Assembly: GCA_029721435.1 (NCBI GenBank)
Contig: CM056574.1
Span: forward strand, 7,834,501 to 7,898,500
Source: Gymnothorax reevesii
Lineage: Eukaryota > Chordata > Actinopteri > Anguilliformes > Muraenidae
Length of the DNA stretch: 64,000 nucleotides
Direction: 5' to 3'
Made by a program: the position numbers and the translations under genes. The notes beneath the pieces are model-generated. The model worked only from the letters and a program-made list of their open reading frames with translations. It was not told the origin of the DNA and ran no database searches. Position 1 is the first letter of the stretch. Each line of letters opens with the position of its first letter. Below are positions 22,226 to 34,624 of this stretch, in pieces.

Positions 22226-22413
22226 ATGGTTGCTGTGGTGTCCATATTGTTTGACCGATCGCGGTCAACATCAATGGGGTCTATTCCTGATGTAATAGCA
22301 ACCCACCCACAAAATTTCAGAGATATCCGTTCATTACTTTTTGAGCTATCTTGTACACAAACAGACAGACAGACAGACCGACCGACAAACCAACACCGGC
22401 AAAAACATTACCT
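22226..22413 (+). repeat. 3' tail of an RTE-like retroposon or related repeat
   Basis: CCACAAAATTTCAGAGATATC, TTACTTTTTGAGCTATC, then GACAGACAGACAGACCGACC and AAAACATTACCTCC. This order of blocks (a 'TTTTTGAG-ATC' block followed by a GACA run and an ACCTCC end) is typical of many dispersed vertebrate repeat tails. Confidence 0.55.
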
Positions 22414-22607
22414 CCTATCCTGATTATAATGTTTCTGTGTCATTCAGCACCAGTAGTTTATTACTAAGTTATCGACTTCTCACAATGATTCTCATTTTCC
22501 TAAGCATGAAAATCAGCACTGTCTAAACTTGTATTACATATGGCACCTTATTTGCTCATTATGCTTTAGAATTTCAAGTGATTGTCACTATTAGTGATTG
22601 TCACTAT

Positions 22608-22985
22608 TATTACCCCGCCCCACCCGAAGGGTGAGAGTAAGGGGTATTGTTTTTGGTTCGGTTTGTTTCTGTGTTTGTTTGTTAACGCTCTAGCAGCAAA
22701 ACTAATGGGCACATTCACCCCAAATTCTGTTTAGGGGTTGCTGCTGACCCAGTTTAGATCCTTATTGAATTTCGTACAAGTAGATGGAAGTATGTGCGAG
22801 GGGCGGAGTTTGTTGTGCCTGGCATCACTTGCTATTTTTATTATTATTGATTTTTCAATGGTTACGATTACCTTTTTAATGGTAGCGGTTTGTAAGTTGC
22901 CTTGTAAGTTCCAGTGCAGAAGATGCGCTCAGTACAGCTCATCACGCCCAATCCTCCGGCATGTGTCCTGAAGAGATAGCGGGAA
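22608..22985 (+). repeat. Diverged interspersed repeat
   Basis: CCCGAAGGGTGAG, GGGGTATTGTTTTTGGTTCG, GTTTGTTTCTGTGTTTG, TAGCAGCAAAACTAATGGGC. These are recognisable blocks of a dispersed fish repeat related to the one ending at 22413. The copy is old. Confidence 0.5.
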
Positions 22986-24059
22986 TCCAGGCTAATCCTG
23001 TGCTAAATGCACGCACACATATTTCATACGTACAGCTGTCCAGGTTTAGATAACACGAAAAATATTGGCACATTGTCTTGCGCTCACTAAACATTGTTCC
23101 TTTTCATTAAAACAAATTTGAATGAGTTTTTAAGATTCTGTTGCTTGGCCGCTTTAACGGGATTATTGATTATCTGCAGTAAGCGGAAGTTGAAGATTAG
23201 TTCAAAGTAATGACACTGTGGCATTTTCTTGTACGAGACATATCTCAGATCAGATAAACAAACTCAGTAATGAAAACAGGCAGCGTTTTCAGGGAGCCAT
23301 TCGAGGGAGGCGTTCCTGACAGCGGGGCTGGGTTTATCGCAATGGAAACACTTTCACAGCTGGCGATGCTTTCAGATAGTGAATTTGGGACTCGGCCCTT
23401 AAGACTTGCGTACCGTAGCGCCACTGTATGTTCGGTCACCTGTGTCTGCAGGGTAGGGCCCGTGGAAGCATAGAAGAGATGATGGCGCGAATGAGAGCCT
23501 CCGACATCAGCACACTGGCAGGGAAGACCGCACGCGAACCCAAGCTGGCGACACCACACAGGAGGTATCCCGGGGATCACACGCCCCTTAATTACTTCCA
23601 CACGTATTAAAAAAAAAAAAAGAAATCAAAATCCGAGCACCAACTAGCTTAAGTGTCGCCGTGGCAGATGTGGTTTGGCACTTCGCTCCGCCTGTTTGCT
23701 GCTGATCGCTCGTGACTTTTGTCTCATCAGATCCCTTGACAAGTATGTTTTTTTCCCCCAAAATTATCCACCATTCAAGAACTCTATCTTTTGTCAACAT
23801 TCTCTGAGTTCCAGACTTCAACTCCTAAGAGTCACAATAGCACTCGTGACATCACTAACATTGTTCCATCAAATACTCTATTAAGAATACTTTCATCGTG
23901 CGATTAAATTCATGATTGTATTTTTGAATGGGTTAACTGGTCTGTGACACTCTGAGTGGGCGGGGTTCCCCAGACACCGGGTCGCTCTGGGCTAAAACAT
24001 AATTTGCAAGGCACTTAAGACCCCTCGGCTGAGCCATTATCTCAAAATCATCACAAACA
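22986..24059. other. Unique noncoding sequence
   Basis: A GC-rich part (23270-23600) is open on both strands (118 codons minus, 67 and 60 plus) but neither reading is recognisable. There is an A run at 23609-23621. No gene is called. Confidence 0.4.
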
Positions 24060-24600
24060 TGTATAGGAGTGCCTAGAAGAAAGCTTACTGGTCACAGTAA
24101 CCCCGTTTGAACAAATCTCATTTGTTGCATTATTCACATAAATAGGTCACAGTGACCTAAATTGAGCAAAACTTTTTTTTTCATCATTACCACCGATACG
24201 CGATCATGTCATCGGCATGAAATCGAGAATTTCAAAAAAGCATTTTTTCTCTCTCTTCTTTCGCAAGATTGAAGAAGTATTCAAGGTCACAGTGTAAAGG
24301 TCAAAGATCAAATTTGGAATACAATCAGATGTTGCCCAGGTCCATCAAAGGTTCTTTATATGTGCCCAGTTTCACATTGCTGCTATCGTTAATTGAGAAA
24401 CAGCCTGCACAGAATTTCCAAGGTCAAGGTTACTGCGCTTAGGTCAAAGGTTAAATCCTGATAAAATTAGGATGATGCACAGCTACAGCCAAACGTGAGG
24501 TGTTTAAATAGGAATACCTACCGAGTATTGGCCTGCACAAAGTGTGGGACAGACATTCAGACACACAGATGTACAGATGTACAGATTGTGACAGTGGCCA
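24060..24600. repeat. Diverged interspersed repeat with GGTCACAGTGACCT blocks
   Basis: Repeated GGTCACAGT and AGGTCAAAG words, a TTTCACATTGCTGC-like block and a GACAGACATTCAGACACACAG end resemble the large fish repeat family with 'aaggtcacagtgacc' blocks. The copy is broken and old. Confidence 0.55.
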
Positions 24601-24859
24601 AGGGGTAAAAACTGCATCTTGGCCGCTGAATTTAACCAGCCTGCCTGATGGAATACTCAAGGAATGGGATGAGACAGGACTCAGGGATAGCAGAGGTTTT
24701 TCCCCTGTTGTACATCATTCGCTGGCTAAAACAGGAAACTGCGCATACGCCAGATACAGGGACAGCCAGACACTCTGCAGCCATGTGACCTGTCAGGCAC
24801 TGCGTGCAGTACCCAACCCAGATCTTTCTGTCAGGATGTGTTATAATTTTCAACCTGCG

Positions 24860-25180
24860 CTCTGTGTGTTTATGCTTGTTTGTGCGTGTGGCTGTGCGAG
24901 CATTTGTATGCGTAACACAGACAGCATGTGTGCGTGTGGGTCAACACCTGCGTGTGTGTTTGCACTCATATGTGTGTGTGTCATTGTGTGTCAGTGAGAG
25001 TGTTTGTTTGTGAGTGCATGGATTTGTATTCATGTGTATGAGAGCGTGAGTGAGATATGTGCTCACCTTTGTACATGTGCACACAAGGTGTATGCGTGTG
25101 CGAGTGTGTATGTGTGTGTGTGTGTATACGCTATGTAAGCATACAGGAGTGTGCGTGTGTGTGTGTTTTTGCATGTGCAT
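24860..25180. repeat. Degenerate GT-rich tract
   Basis: About 320 bp of imperfect GTGT/GTGC repeats. Frames through it give Cys/Val or His/Thr runs and are spurious. Confidence 0.85.
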
Positions 25181-25585
25181 TCGGTATGCCCATTTGAAAT
25201 AAAGTCCAAGTGAATCTCCAGTGGTGTGCATTCAGATCATATAATGAATAAAGCACTACTCTGGATTTAAAGAAGTTGCACACTTCACTCCTGCTACATG
25301 CACACTACTGCACTGCAGAAGCACGAGCCCGTGCATTTACTGCGTCATACAGGCCAGCGCTGGTCAGTCTCGTTTACGGCCTAAGGGAGGGACTGCACAT
25401 GGGCGACGCGGGACGAGGATTCTCTCTGATCCAGGACATTGCAGATGGCCTGGCCCTCCCCCCTTAAACAGTAAACAGCGAGACAGCCCATCCACACACC
25501 CACCGTGGCAATCTGCCGACTCCGTCTCTTCGTTGCCGTGACGATTTGCTCGTTCCTGGCAGCATTTGCTCAGCCGTTCTAACGA

Positions 25586-25618
25586 TCATGATGATGATGA
25601 TGATGATGATGATGGTGG
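25586..25618. repeat. (ATG)n microsatellite
   Basis: About ten ATG trinucleotides; encodes a spurious Met run. Confidence 0.95.
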
Positions 25619-26726
25619 ATACGATGATTATATTGCAGCCAAAACATCATTTTTTACAATGCGATCCGTCATCTGGGATTCGGGTCAGTCCAAATATCAA
25701 TAAAATGCATTGTTCTCACCCCTGGATCCTGTCCAAAGCCAGAAAAATGGCTAACAGTTTATTGTAATCGTTGATTTATTGCTGCAACTCTGCCAATTTC
25801 TGCAGAAAAAAACATAAAAACCCAAATTGTTCTTTGCTCGTAGCGCAGCCCTGCCAGCGTTTGTTCAGTAATCCCATGTGTGACGACCAGAGTCGTAGAG
25901 TCCAAGAGACGGTATTTCAGCTATCATAGTCAATGCACAGTTTACGATTAAGCATAGACATCTCTTCAGCTCAAAATCCATTTTGACTGGTCATAAATGC
26001 TGTGACTGTAACATTAATTTATTTATTTAAAGGTCAAGATGGAGACAACAGGCTCAGTCAACACAACAGTCCCCCTCTCTGTTTAGTGTGGTAAAGGGAT
26101 GAAACAAATCTAGTGAGACTGAGGAACAGTTGAGGACACCTTTCGTTACTGTAGCTTAGTAGCAGCTGTTGTAAGTAATGTGTGTGATCACTCACATTGA
26201 CCCTAAACAGTCGAACCAAGGCCTTGCAGCTCTGGCACATGTCGTAAGTCTGCAGATACATGATGTGAATTATACCTTATCCGACTCATCCATCCCTATT
26301 CCGAGCCTCTTCCACATTCTTTAATAGCACAAGGCTATTTAAATAAAGACAAACAACTAGCTAAATAAATGTAATCTTGTGGACATGGTGTGCAACCATA
26401 CAATAAAGTTGAGAAGAAATGTCATTATGGACCGTTATGCATCTGGGCAGTACAGTGGCTCAGTTCAATTACAGTGAATCTGTGCAGTATGTCTGATCAT
26501 TTGCAGTTAATTGAGATCTGCACTGTGTAATTGGACAGATCATTTGGGCCAGTGATCGGTAATGGATAGTGAGGTTAGATATTAAGACCTGGATGTCCAC
26601 TGAACAGTGTTCCAGAACATCAAGGTCTACATCTGTATTGAAAGGTAGAAATGAAAAGTGGACCAAATCATTTACTGAATATCTGGATCCATTCTGGACA
26701 GCAGGGCTGATCATCAAGACCTGGAT
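25619..26726. other. Unique noncoding sequence, right edge prefiguring the minisatellite
   Basis: No gene. From about 26580 words such as AAGACCTGGAT, ACTGAACAGTG and GGGCCAG appear at irregular spacing; they look like very degenerate relatives of the 43-bp unit that becomes regular at 26727. Confidence 0.45.
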
Positions 26727-29427
26727 CTGAACTGGACTGTGGGCCAGACTGTTAAGGTTTGGATACAGTATGTACTGGACTTTGGGCCAGACTGTTAACC
26801 TTTGGATACAGTATGCACTGGACTGTAAGCCAGACTGTTAAGGTTTAGATACAGTATGTACTGGACTGTAGGCCAGACTGTTAAGGTTTGGATACAGTAT
26901 GTACTGGACTGTGGGCCAGACTGTTAACCTTTGGATACAGTATGCACTGGACTGTGGGCCAGAGTGTTAAGGTTTGGATACAGTATGTACTGGACTGTGG
27001 GCCAAACTGTTAAGGTTTGGATACATTATTTACTGGACTGTAGGCCAGACTGTTAAGGTTTGGATACAGTATGTACTGGACTGTGGGCCAAACTGATAAG
27101 GTTTGGATACAGTATGTACTGGACTATTGGCCAGACTGTTAAGGTTTGGATACAGTATGTACTGGACTGTAGGCCAGACTGTTAAGGTTTGGATACAGTA
27201 TGTACAGGACTGTAGGCCAGACTGTTAGGGTTTGGATACAGTATATACTGGACTGTGGGCCAGGCTGTTAAGGTTTGGATACAGTATGTACTGGACTGTG
27301 GGCCAAACTGTTAGGGTTTGGATACAGTATGTACTGGACTGTGGGCCAGACTGTTAAGGTTTGGATACAGTATGCACTGGACTGTGGGCCAAACTGTTAA
27401 GGTTTGGATACAGTATGCACTGGACTGTGGGCCAAACTGTTAAGGTTTGGATAAAGTATGCACTGGACTGTGGGCCAAACTGTTAAGGTTTGCATATAGT
27501 ATGTACTGGACTGTAGGTCAGACTGTCAATGTTTGGATATAGAATGTACTGGACTGTGGGCCAGACTGTTAAGGTTTGGATACAGTATGTACTGGACTGT
27601 AGGCCAGATTGTTAATGTTTGGATACAGTTTGTACTGGACAGTGGGCCATACTGTTAAGGTTTGGATACAGTATGTACTGGACTGTAGGCCAGGCTGTTA
27701 TGGTTTGGAAACAGTATGTACTGGACTGTAGGCCAGACTGTTAAGGTTTGGATACAGTATGTACTGGACTGTGGGCCAGACTGTAAAGGTTTGGATACAG
27801 TATGTACTGGACTGTGGGCCAGACTGTTAAGGTTTGGATACAGTATGTACTGGACTGTGGGCCAAACTGTTAAGGTTTGGATACAGTATGTACTGGACTG
27901 TGGGCCAGACTGTCAGGGTTTGGATACAATATGTACTGGACTGTAGGCCAGACTGTCAAGGTTTGGAGACAGTATGTACTTGACTGTGGGCCAGACTGTT
28001 AAGGTGTGGATACAGTATGTACTGGACTGTAGGCCAGGCTGTTGAAGTTTGGATAGAGATTGCACAGGACTGAGGGCCAGACTGTTAAGGTTTAGATACA
28101 GTATGTACTTGACTGTGGGCCAGACTGTTAAGGTTTGGATACAGTATGTACTGGACTGTGGGCCAGACTGCTAAGGTTTGGATACAGTATGTACTGGACT
28201 GTGGGCCAGACTGTTAAGGTTTGGATACAGTATGCACTGGACTGTGGGCCAGACTGTTAAGGTTTGGATACAGTATGTACTGGTCTGTAGGCCAGACTGT
28301 TAAGGTTTGGATACAGTATGTACTGGACTGTGGGCCAGACTGCTAAGGTTTGGATACAGTATGTACTGGACAGTGGGCCCGACTGTTAAGGTTTGGATAC
28401 AGTATGTACCGGACTGTGAGCCAGACTGTGAAGGTTTGGATACAGTATGTACTAGACTGTTGGGCAGACTTAAGGTTTGGATACAGTATGTACTGGACTG
28501 TGGGCCAAACTGTTAAGGTTTAAATACAGTATGTACTGGACTGTGGGCCAAACTGTTAAGGTTTGGATACAGTATCTACTGGACTGTAGCCCAGACTGTT
28601 AAGGTTTGGATTCAGTATGTACTGGACAGTGGGCCAGACTGTTATGGTTTGAATACTGTTTGTACTGGACTGTGGGCCAAACAATTAAGGTTTGGATACA
28701 GTATGTACTGGACTGTGGGCCAGGCTGTTAAGGTTTGAATACAGTATGTACTGGACTGTAGGCCAGATTGTTAAGGTTTGGATACAGTATGTACTGGACT
28801 GTAGCCCAGACTGTTAAGGTTTGGATTCAGTATGTACTGGACAGTGGGCCAGACTGTTATGGTTTGAATACTGTATGTACTGGACTGTGGGCCAAACAAT
28901 TATGGTTTGGATACAGTATGTACTGGACTGTGGGCCAGGCTGTTAAGGTTTGAAAACAGTATGTACTGGACTGTGGGCCAGACTGTTAAGGTTTGGATTC
29001 AGTATGTACTGGACAGTGGGCCAGACTGTTATGGTTTGAATACTGTATGTACTGGACTGTGGGCCAAACAATTAAGGTTTGGATACAGTATGTACTGGAC
29101 TGTGGGCCAGGCTGTTAAGGTTTGAATACAGTATGTACTGGACTGTAGGCCAGATTGTTAAGGTTTGGATACAGTATGTACTGGACTGTGGACCAGACTG
29201 TTAAGGTTTGAATACAGTATGTACTGGACTGTGGGCCAGACCGATAAGGTTTGGATACAGTATGTACTGGACTGTGGGCCAGACTGATAAGGTTTGGATA
29301 CAGTATGTACTGGACTGTGGGCCAGACTGATAAGGTTTGGATACAGTATGTACTGGACTGTGGGCCAGATGATAAGGTTTGGATACAGTATGTACTGGAC
29401 TGTGGGCCAAACTGATAAGGTTTGGAT
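26727..29427. repeat. 43-bp minisatellite, about 62 copies (2.7 kb)
   Basis: The unit is about TTAAGGTTTGGATACAGTAT followed by GTACTGGACTGTGGGCCAGACTG, 43 bp, repeated with few length changes. Variants (GTGGGCC/GTAGGCC, CAGACTG/CAAACTG, GTATGTAC/GTATGCAC) mark subfamilies. A variant GTTATGGTTTGAATACTG recurs at 28641, 28856 and 29028, spaced 215 and 172 bp, exactly five and four units, which shows higher-order duplication. The last units (29240-29425) share the GATAAGG variant and are almost identical, implying recent expansion at this edge. Since 43 is not a multiple of three, each frame rotates; frames of 60-123 codons in the array are artefacts. Confidence 0.98.
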
Positions 29428-29697
29428 ATTCTCCACACAAAGGGGCGAGACATGCAGAGGTTGAAATATTTTGCATGAAAGTTCAAAGCTGAGTGATTTG
29501 AGAGGATTGAGCTATAGCTCTGTGATCTTTTGCACAGGTCGGTGTGGAGGGAGTTTTAACAGAGCACAGGATGTGCTGGCCTCAGTTGTCAAGGTTCAAC
29601 AAACATCTGTGCTTAAGTGTGACTGTAAATGATATGCTGTAAAGGATATTATTTTCTCTTGCTAGTACACTGAAAAAAGTGATGATGGGTTGCTATC

Positions 29698-30448
29698 TAC
29701 AGTGCCAATCAAAAGTTTGGACACACTTTGCTAAAGCCATAGCACCCTGTTTTTGGAGAAATGTTAAATGACTTCACTTCTTCTCTATAGTCTCAAATTG
29801 AATGTGGTTACAGGTAAACAGTCAGAAGTTTAAAAAGAATTATTTATTATTTGAATAGCTTAAAAAATTTTAGAATTCTCAAAGAAACCACATTTTGCAA
29901 AGTGAACAGACAAACAAACTCCTTCCATTTTCCCCTGGTCAAATTAACCCTTTGAGCACTGAATACATTTTCAAAGAATTTAAAATGGAATTATCCTGAG
30001 CTGTTGAAAACCTATCATTTGGCAACTTCTTTAAAAGAGCTCTCCTGCGGGAGCTCATTTAAACAAGTTGCCACATGATAGGTTTTCAACAGCATCTGAT
30101 TTTGATATCTTCCATCATTGGGCAACTATAGTTCCCCATGTTGCTGAAAGGGTTAGAGTCAAGTTGTTTTGGGACTCATTGGGCAAAAAGGTCAATGAGA
30201 ATAAAACCACATGTGCAGAAACACCTTTAGGAACATAGATGGCCGCTTAGCTGCTAACTCATTACAGCCATGTAACTGCCCGACTTTAAAAAAAAAAATG
30301 CAAGTACATTCAGCATTTATGACACAAAATGCTGGTTTTATTGATTTCAGAATTACATTTTTTTTTTTAATACAGGATGCTTACTTCTTTATTTTATATG
30401 CTTTGTCAGAAAAATGTGGGTGTGTCCAAACTTTTGACTGGTACTGTA
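29698..30448. mobile_element. Tc1/mariner-like miniature element with TA flanks
   Basis: TA at 29698-29699 is followed by CAGTGCCAATCAAAAGTTTG and GACACAC; the other end reads GTGTCCAAACTTTTGACTGG then TACTG and TA (30447-30448). These inverted ends are those of the widespread fish Tc1 group whose ends read CAGT.CCA.TCAAAAGTTTGGACACA. The interior has no transposase frame. At least one other element (29948-30152) is nested inside, so the original was about 540 bp. Confidence 0.85.
29948..30152. mobile_element. piggyBac-like miniature element nested in the Tc1-like element
   Basis: The ends are CCCTTTGAGCA on the left and TGCTGAAAGGG on the right, flanked by TTAA (29944-29947) and TTAG (30153-30156), one base off TTAA. 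CCCTTT ends with TTAA targets are typical of piggyBac. Its core is a strong hairpin at 30000-30093 (GCTGTTGAAAACCTATCAT pairing with ATGATAGGTTTTCAACAGC). It is noncoding. Confidence 0.65.
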
Positions 30449-30870
30449 CGTGAAAAGAGAATTCTGCATAGTTAATGAAATTAAGTTACTGTACTTTCTA
30501 CAAAAGATAATTTGTTCATCATTAAAAATTCAGCTTAAAACAAAAACTTAAAACAATTATATTTAACAAATCAAAGCAATATTTTCCCTTTGATCCAAAG
30601 TCTGTTTTGGCTTTCAGTGTACAGTTCTGCAAGATAATTGTGAATGAAACCCACCTCAGGTACATTCAGTCATAAGTCAGAGTGAAAGTTAGAGATAAGT
30701 GTTAATTGGCCCTGGTCTAGGTGGTTACTGACTGAGGTTAAGAAAGATAATGATTCCATCTGCTAACGGTAGCCCACCGCAACACTGCAGTAACACATTA
30801 CCTCATTACTATGCATTTCTCTCAGTCATTGTGCAAACTAAGCAGGTAGGCTACCTACTTACCACCAAGG

Positions 30871-30901
30871 AAAAAAAAAAAACAAAAACAAAAAATTAAA
30901 C

Positions 30902-30934
<33 letters not shown>

Positions 30935-30950
30935 AGACACGCACACACAA
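30871..30950. repeat. A-rich tract and (CA)n microsatellite
   Basis: A run of adenines with AACAAAAACA interruptions leads into about 20 CA/CG dinucleotides. Confidence 0.9.
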
Positions 30951-31586
30951 AACATACATTGTGACAGCAAAATATATTGACCAGCCAAATACTAAGAATA
31001 TGTCATAAAAATACACAAACCAAATATGGTAAGAACTTCATATTTGTGGTGGCAGCTCACAAGCTGGCTATTTTTCAAAGTGAGAAAAATAAACAAAATT
31101 ACTCTCTGGGCCTCCATATTTTGAGGTAAATGACCAATGATCGCAGAAGATTAATGATCACAGGTAACATATCCGGCACAAAAGCCCAGCTATCAGAGCG
31201 CAGTAATGAAGGATGAAGCACCTTTAGTACAGACAGATGTGCTGATGGGGGAACAGGTCATTCAACATTTAAAGAATATTTTTATCTTTCTTTTTTCCTT
31301 TGAAGCCACCCTTTTGTTCTAAAAAAATCCGAGGACCTGTTCTTGAACATACTCTCAGCTATCTTTTTTGTTTTTAATATTAGTGTTAGAATGTTTTATG
31401 ATGTGCAATTTCCAGTGAGCACCTCTGATTGAATGTGGAGATTCCTGATATCCTACTGAAAAACTGAGGAAAACTGTTCATCCTCCAGTTTAATTCGCTT
31501 TTTTCCTTTGACGGTTTGAGCTTCTATTTAATTTCACCACACTACAGACCTTAATAAGAACCAACCCTACTCTGGGTGTGTCTGGA
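30951..31586. other. Unique AT-rich noncoding sequence
   Basis: No gene or named repeat. Confidence 0.4.
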
Positions 31587-31623
31587 TGTGTGTGTACACG
31601 TGTGTGCGTGCGCATGCGTGTGA

Positions 31624-31677
<54 letters not shown>
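31587..31677. repeat. Compound (GT)n(GA)n microsatellite
   Basis: Degenerate GT/GC dinucleotides followed by about 20 perfect GA dinucleotides. Confidence 0.93.
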
Positions 31678-31679
<2 letters not shown>

Positions 31680-31734
31680 TATGCCCCGGCAAGTCAATTT
31701 GGTAGATATACACACTCTTATATGGAGATGGGTC

Positions 31735-31965
31735 CCAAGGCCGAGTCATAGGTGCAGTCATAAATAAGAGCAATGTTATCTTACTCCGCTTGCACACTGA
31801 CATTTGTCAGGAGGCAGTGCAAACCCAGGCTGATTGAATTAGCTCGCGGCTATCCAGCAAAATGCCATTACACAGACGTACAATATAGAGCAGATTGCCT
31901 CTGTAATAAAGGCAAGTGGTCTATTGGAAAATGTAAAAATGAACAGCTAATGTGAAATGGGAAAT
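31735..31965. promoter_or_regulatory. Candidate conserved noncoding element
   Basis: Repeat-free, moderate GC, with words typical of vertebrate enhancers: CATAAATAA, TGACATTTGTCA (an inverted pair), GATTGAATTAGC, GCCATTACAC, CTGTAATAAAG, ACAGCTAATG. A 60-codon frame at 31773-31955 is unrecognised. The call is by composition and motif density only. Confidence 0.3.
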
Positions 31966-32039
31966 GAAGGGGGGTACTCTAACATGACGTGAATAAACAA
32001 ACTCTTACACAAATAAAGTATCACCCTACCTGTTTGCCT

Positions 32040-32585
32040 CTCCATATACAGGATACACCAAATGACAGAACCACCCGGTATCTCGCTGTCCACAGGTTAC
32101 ACTGAATGACTGGACCAACTGGCATCCGACTGTCCACAGGTTACACTGAATGACAGGACCAACTGTTATCTCTCTGTCCACAGGTTACATCGAATGACAG
32201 GACAAACTGGTATCTCTCTGTCCACAGGTTACACTGAATGACAGGACCAACTGGTATCTCTCTGTCTACAGGTTACACTGAATGACAAGACCAAATGGTA
32301 TCTTTCTGTCAACAGGTTACACCAAATGACAGGACTAACTGGTATCTCTCTGTCCACAGGTTACACCGAATGACAGGACCAACCAGTATCTCTCTGTCTA
32401 CAGGTTACATCGAATGACAGGACAAACTGGTATCTCTCTGTCCACAGGTTACACTGAATGACAGGACCAACTGGTATCTCTCTGTCTACAGGTTACACTG
32501 AATGACAGGACTAACTGGTATCTCTCTGTCCACAGTTTACTCTGAATGGCAGGACCAACTGAAACTTCTCTGTCCACAGGCTATG
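32040..32585. repeat. 44-bp minisatellite, about 12 copies
   Basis: The unit is about CTGTCCACAGGTTACACTGA then ATGACAGGACCAACTGGTATCTCT. GGTTAC starts at 32095 and 32139, 44 bp apart. Two weak outlying relatives lie at 32905-32960 (CACACTGAATGACA), after unique sequence. Confidence 0.95.
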
Positions 32586-34624
32586 ACACAAATCCAGCCT
32601 GTCTTTATGAGCCCGCGGGTCATACTTTGAGTCACTAGATAGAGTGGCGACAACTCAAGAATAGGAGCCCTTTTGTTTCCATCGCGCAAATGCAAGTTGT
32701 TTTGCGCAAAGGAAATAATTCAATTTATCCATATTTTCCTCAGAAAAGTATTAATTTCAGAGGAAAAATAATAAATGAGCTCACAATGACATCGACAAGC
32801 ATAACAAGGGAAAATTTTTGGACCTGAGAAGAGAGAAAACTGCAAAACGTCTGAGAGAGTGCCCAGCTTCTTGACCAGATGATCTGGAACTCTCTCGATC
32901 TTGGAACTCTAGTCACACTGAATGACATAGATCCTGTCAGTATCTCAGTCTCTCCAGTGGGTAAATTGAATAACAGAGTTTTTAACCTATTGTGCAATTT
33001 AATATTTATTATTTAGAGATATATTTTGTGGGTGAATCCAAAGCAGATTTGGTGGCTGTTTTGCACAGAACCTGAGTCCAGGCCCAAGGTAAGTAGGTGG
33101 GCGTCAAAATAATGACTTCTGTTTTTCTGCCTTGATGTAACACAGACAATAAGGTTATTTATCCACGGTGAACATCACAACCTCTGTATAGGTGAGGTAC
33201 TGTTGGATCAGGCAGCTTATATGAAAAAATCTTGGTAAAAGTCACTCTATTCATGATGAACCTGAAATTTTAAAAGTGAGAGGGGGATGTGTGAGTGAAT
33301 AAGTAGAGGAGAGAAATGAACAATGCCCTCATAAGCATGGGAGAAAGAGACACATGCTGTTTCCTCTTGGCTGTGATACTGAGGACAGGCTCAGGAGCTG
33401 TTTACCCCTCTATGACGCACCGGTCTATTTTGGTTTGATCACAGAAAGGCACTTTCACAGATAGGGACAATGTGGGTGGGAGGGTTACAACAGGAGCTTT
33501 TCATTGGCCACAGACGCAAGGCATTCTGGGATCAGGAGAGGACTAGCAGCAGGGCTTCACCATCACATTCTGGGGGAGATTTTTTTCAGGCTTGTGTCTG
33601 TGTCCAGAAAATTTCAGTTGTTGAGTCTGTTTCCACTCTTAAATACGTGTAACAGGGTTCCCGAAATCCAAATCCAACCCAGGTTTTCAGTCTTTCCGGG
33701 AAATTTGGTGAGCAGTCAACAATTATTGCTACTGATTGGCCAGACTGCCATCACACTGACTCCCAGGCAAAGGAGGGATACAATCCAGAAGGTTTGACCT
33801 GACAATGATTTTGGGAGCGCAGAAATGAGATGACGGTGGCTCCGCCTCCTAACCAATGAATAGAGCAGAGGGTGGGGCTTGAAAATAAGAGTGAAGCTGA
33901 GACAGAGGGGTGGGGCTTCTTCCTATAAAGGACCGCAGCGAAGTCTTCTAAAAGGGCGCTCCGGATGAGCCCGTTTCAGCGTAGTGTCCACATCCAGTCG
34001 TGGAGGAGAGCCGAAGGGCGGAGCTTGAAGGGGAAGGCGGAGCTTTGGAGAAAAGGGGAGTTTACCTTTCAGTTGTCTGCAGAAGAAGCGAGAGTCGACT
34101 GAGCGCGCTCAATAACTCCAGCTCACTTTCCAGCCACAAGCTAATCGCCTGCCATAGATCCATCCAATGACACATCCTTCAAGAACTCTGACATGGAGTA
34201 TTGGAGCCCCTGATTGATAGCTTGTCCGTATATTGGCTTGAGCGCTGGCCATGAATTTACAGCCCAGTTTAGGCTTTGTGCTTTTGCATGCTAAGCAGAT
34301 AGAAATCCATGATGGTCCACATGAGTGCTTCATGCGCCGCAGTTCCTTATTGGTGCTGGTATGCTTGCAGCCGATTGGTTCATGAAGTGGGACTCAGTAA
34401 AAATACTCCCATGCAGAGTCATATGCTTTCGTGACTCTGGAATCTGCGCAGAACAGGCTCGACTCTGCAGAGGATTCTCTGTCCTGCTGATGATGTTTGT
34501 GAGTAATTCTGGTTATGAAGCAGAGTGGGGCTGTGTGTGTGTGCTGATGATTGAATGTGTGTGTTTGTACTTGCTACAAAGTGAGAAACAGAAAATGTTT
34601 TTTGTTTTCCTTCAGAGTGGGGAC
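32586..34624. other. Unique noncoding sequence
   Basis: No gene recognised. 33830-34090 is GC-richer with repeated GGGGCTT/GGCGGAGCTT words. Frames of up to 104 codons are unrecognised. Confidence 0.4.

Noticed and set aside
24060..24440. Cluster of nuclear-receptor half-sites (AGGTCA)
   Set aside because: The words belong to a dispersed repeat family and carry no locus-specific weight.
26727..29427. CRISPR-like repeat-spacer array
   Set aside because: Units are head-to-tail with no unique spacers, and the surrounding DNA is vertebrate.
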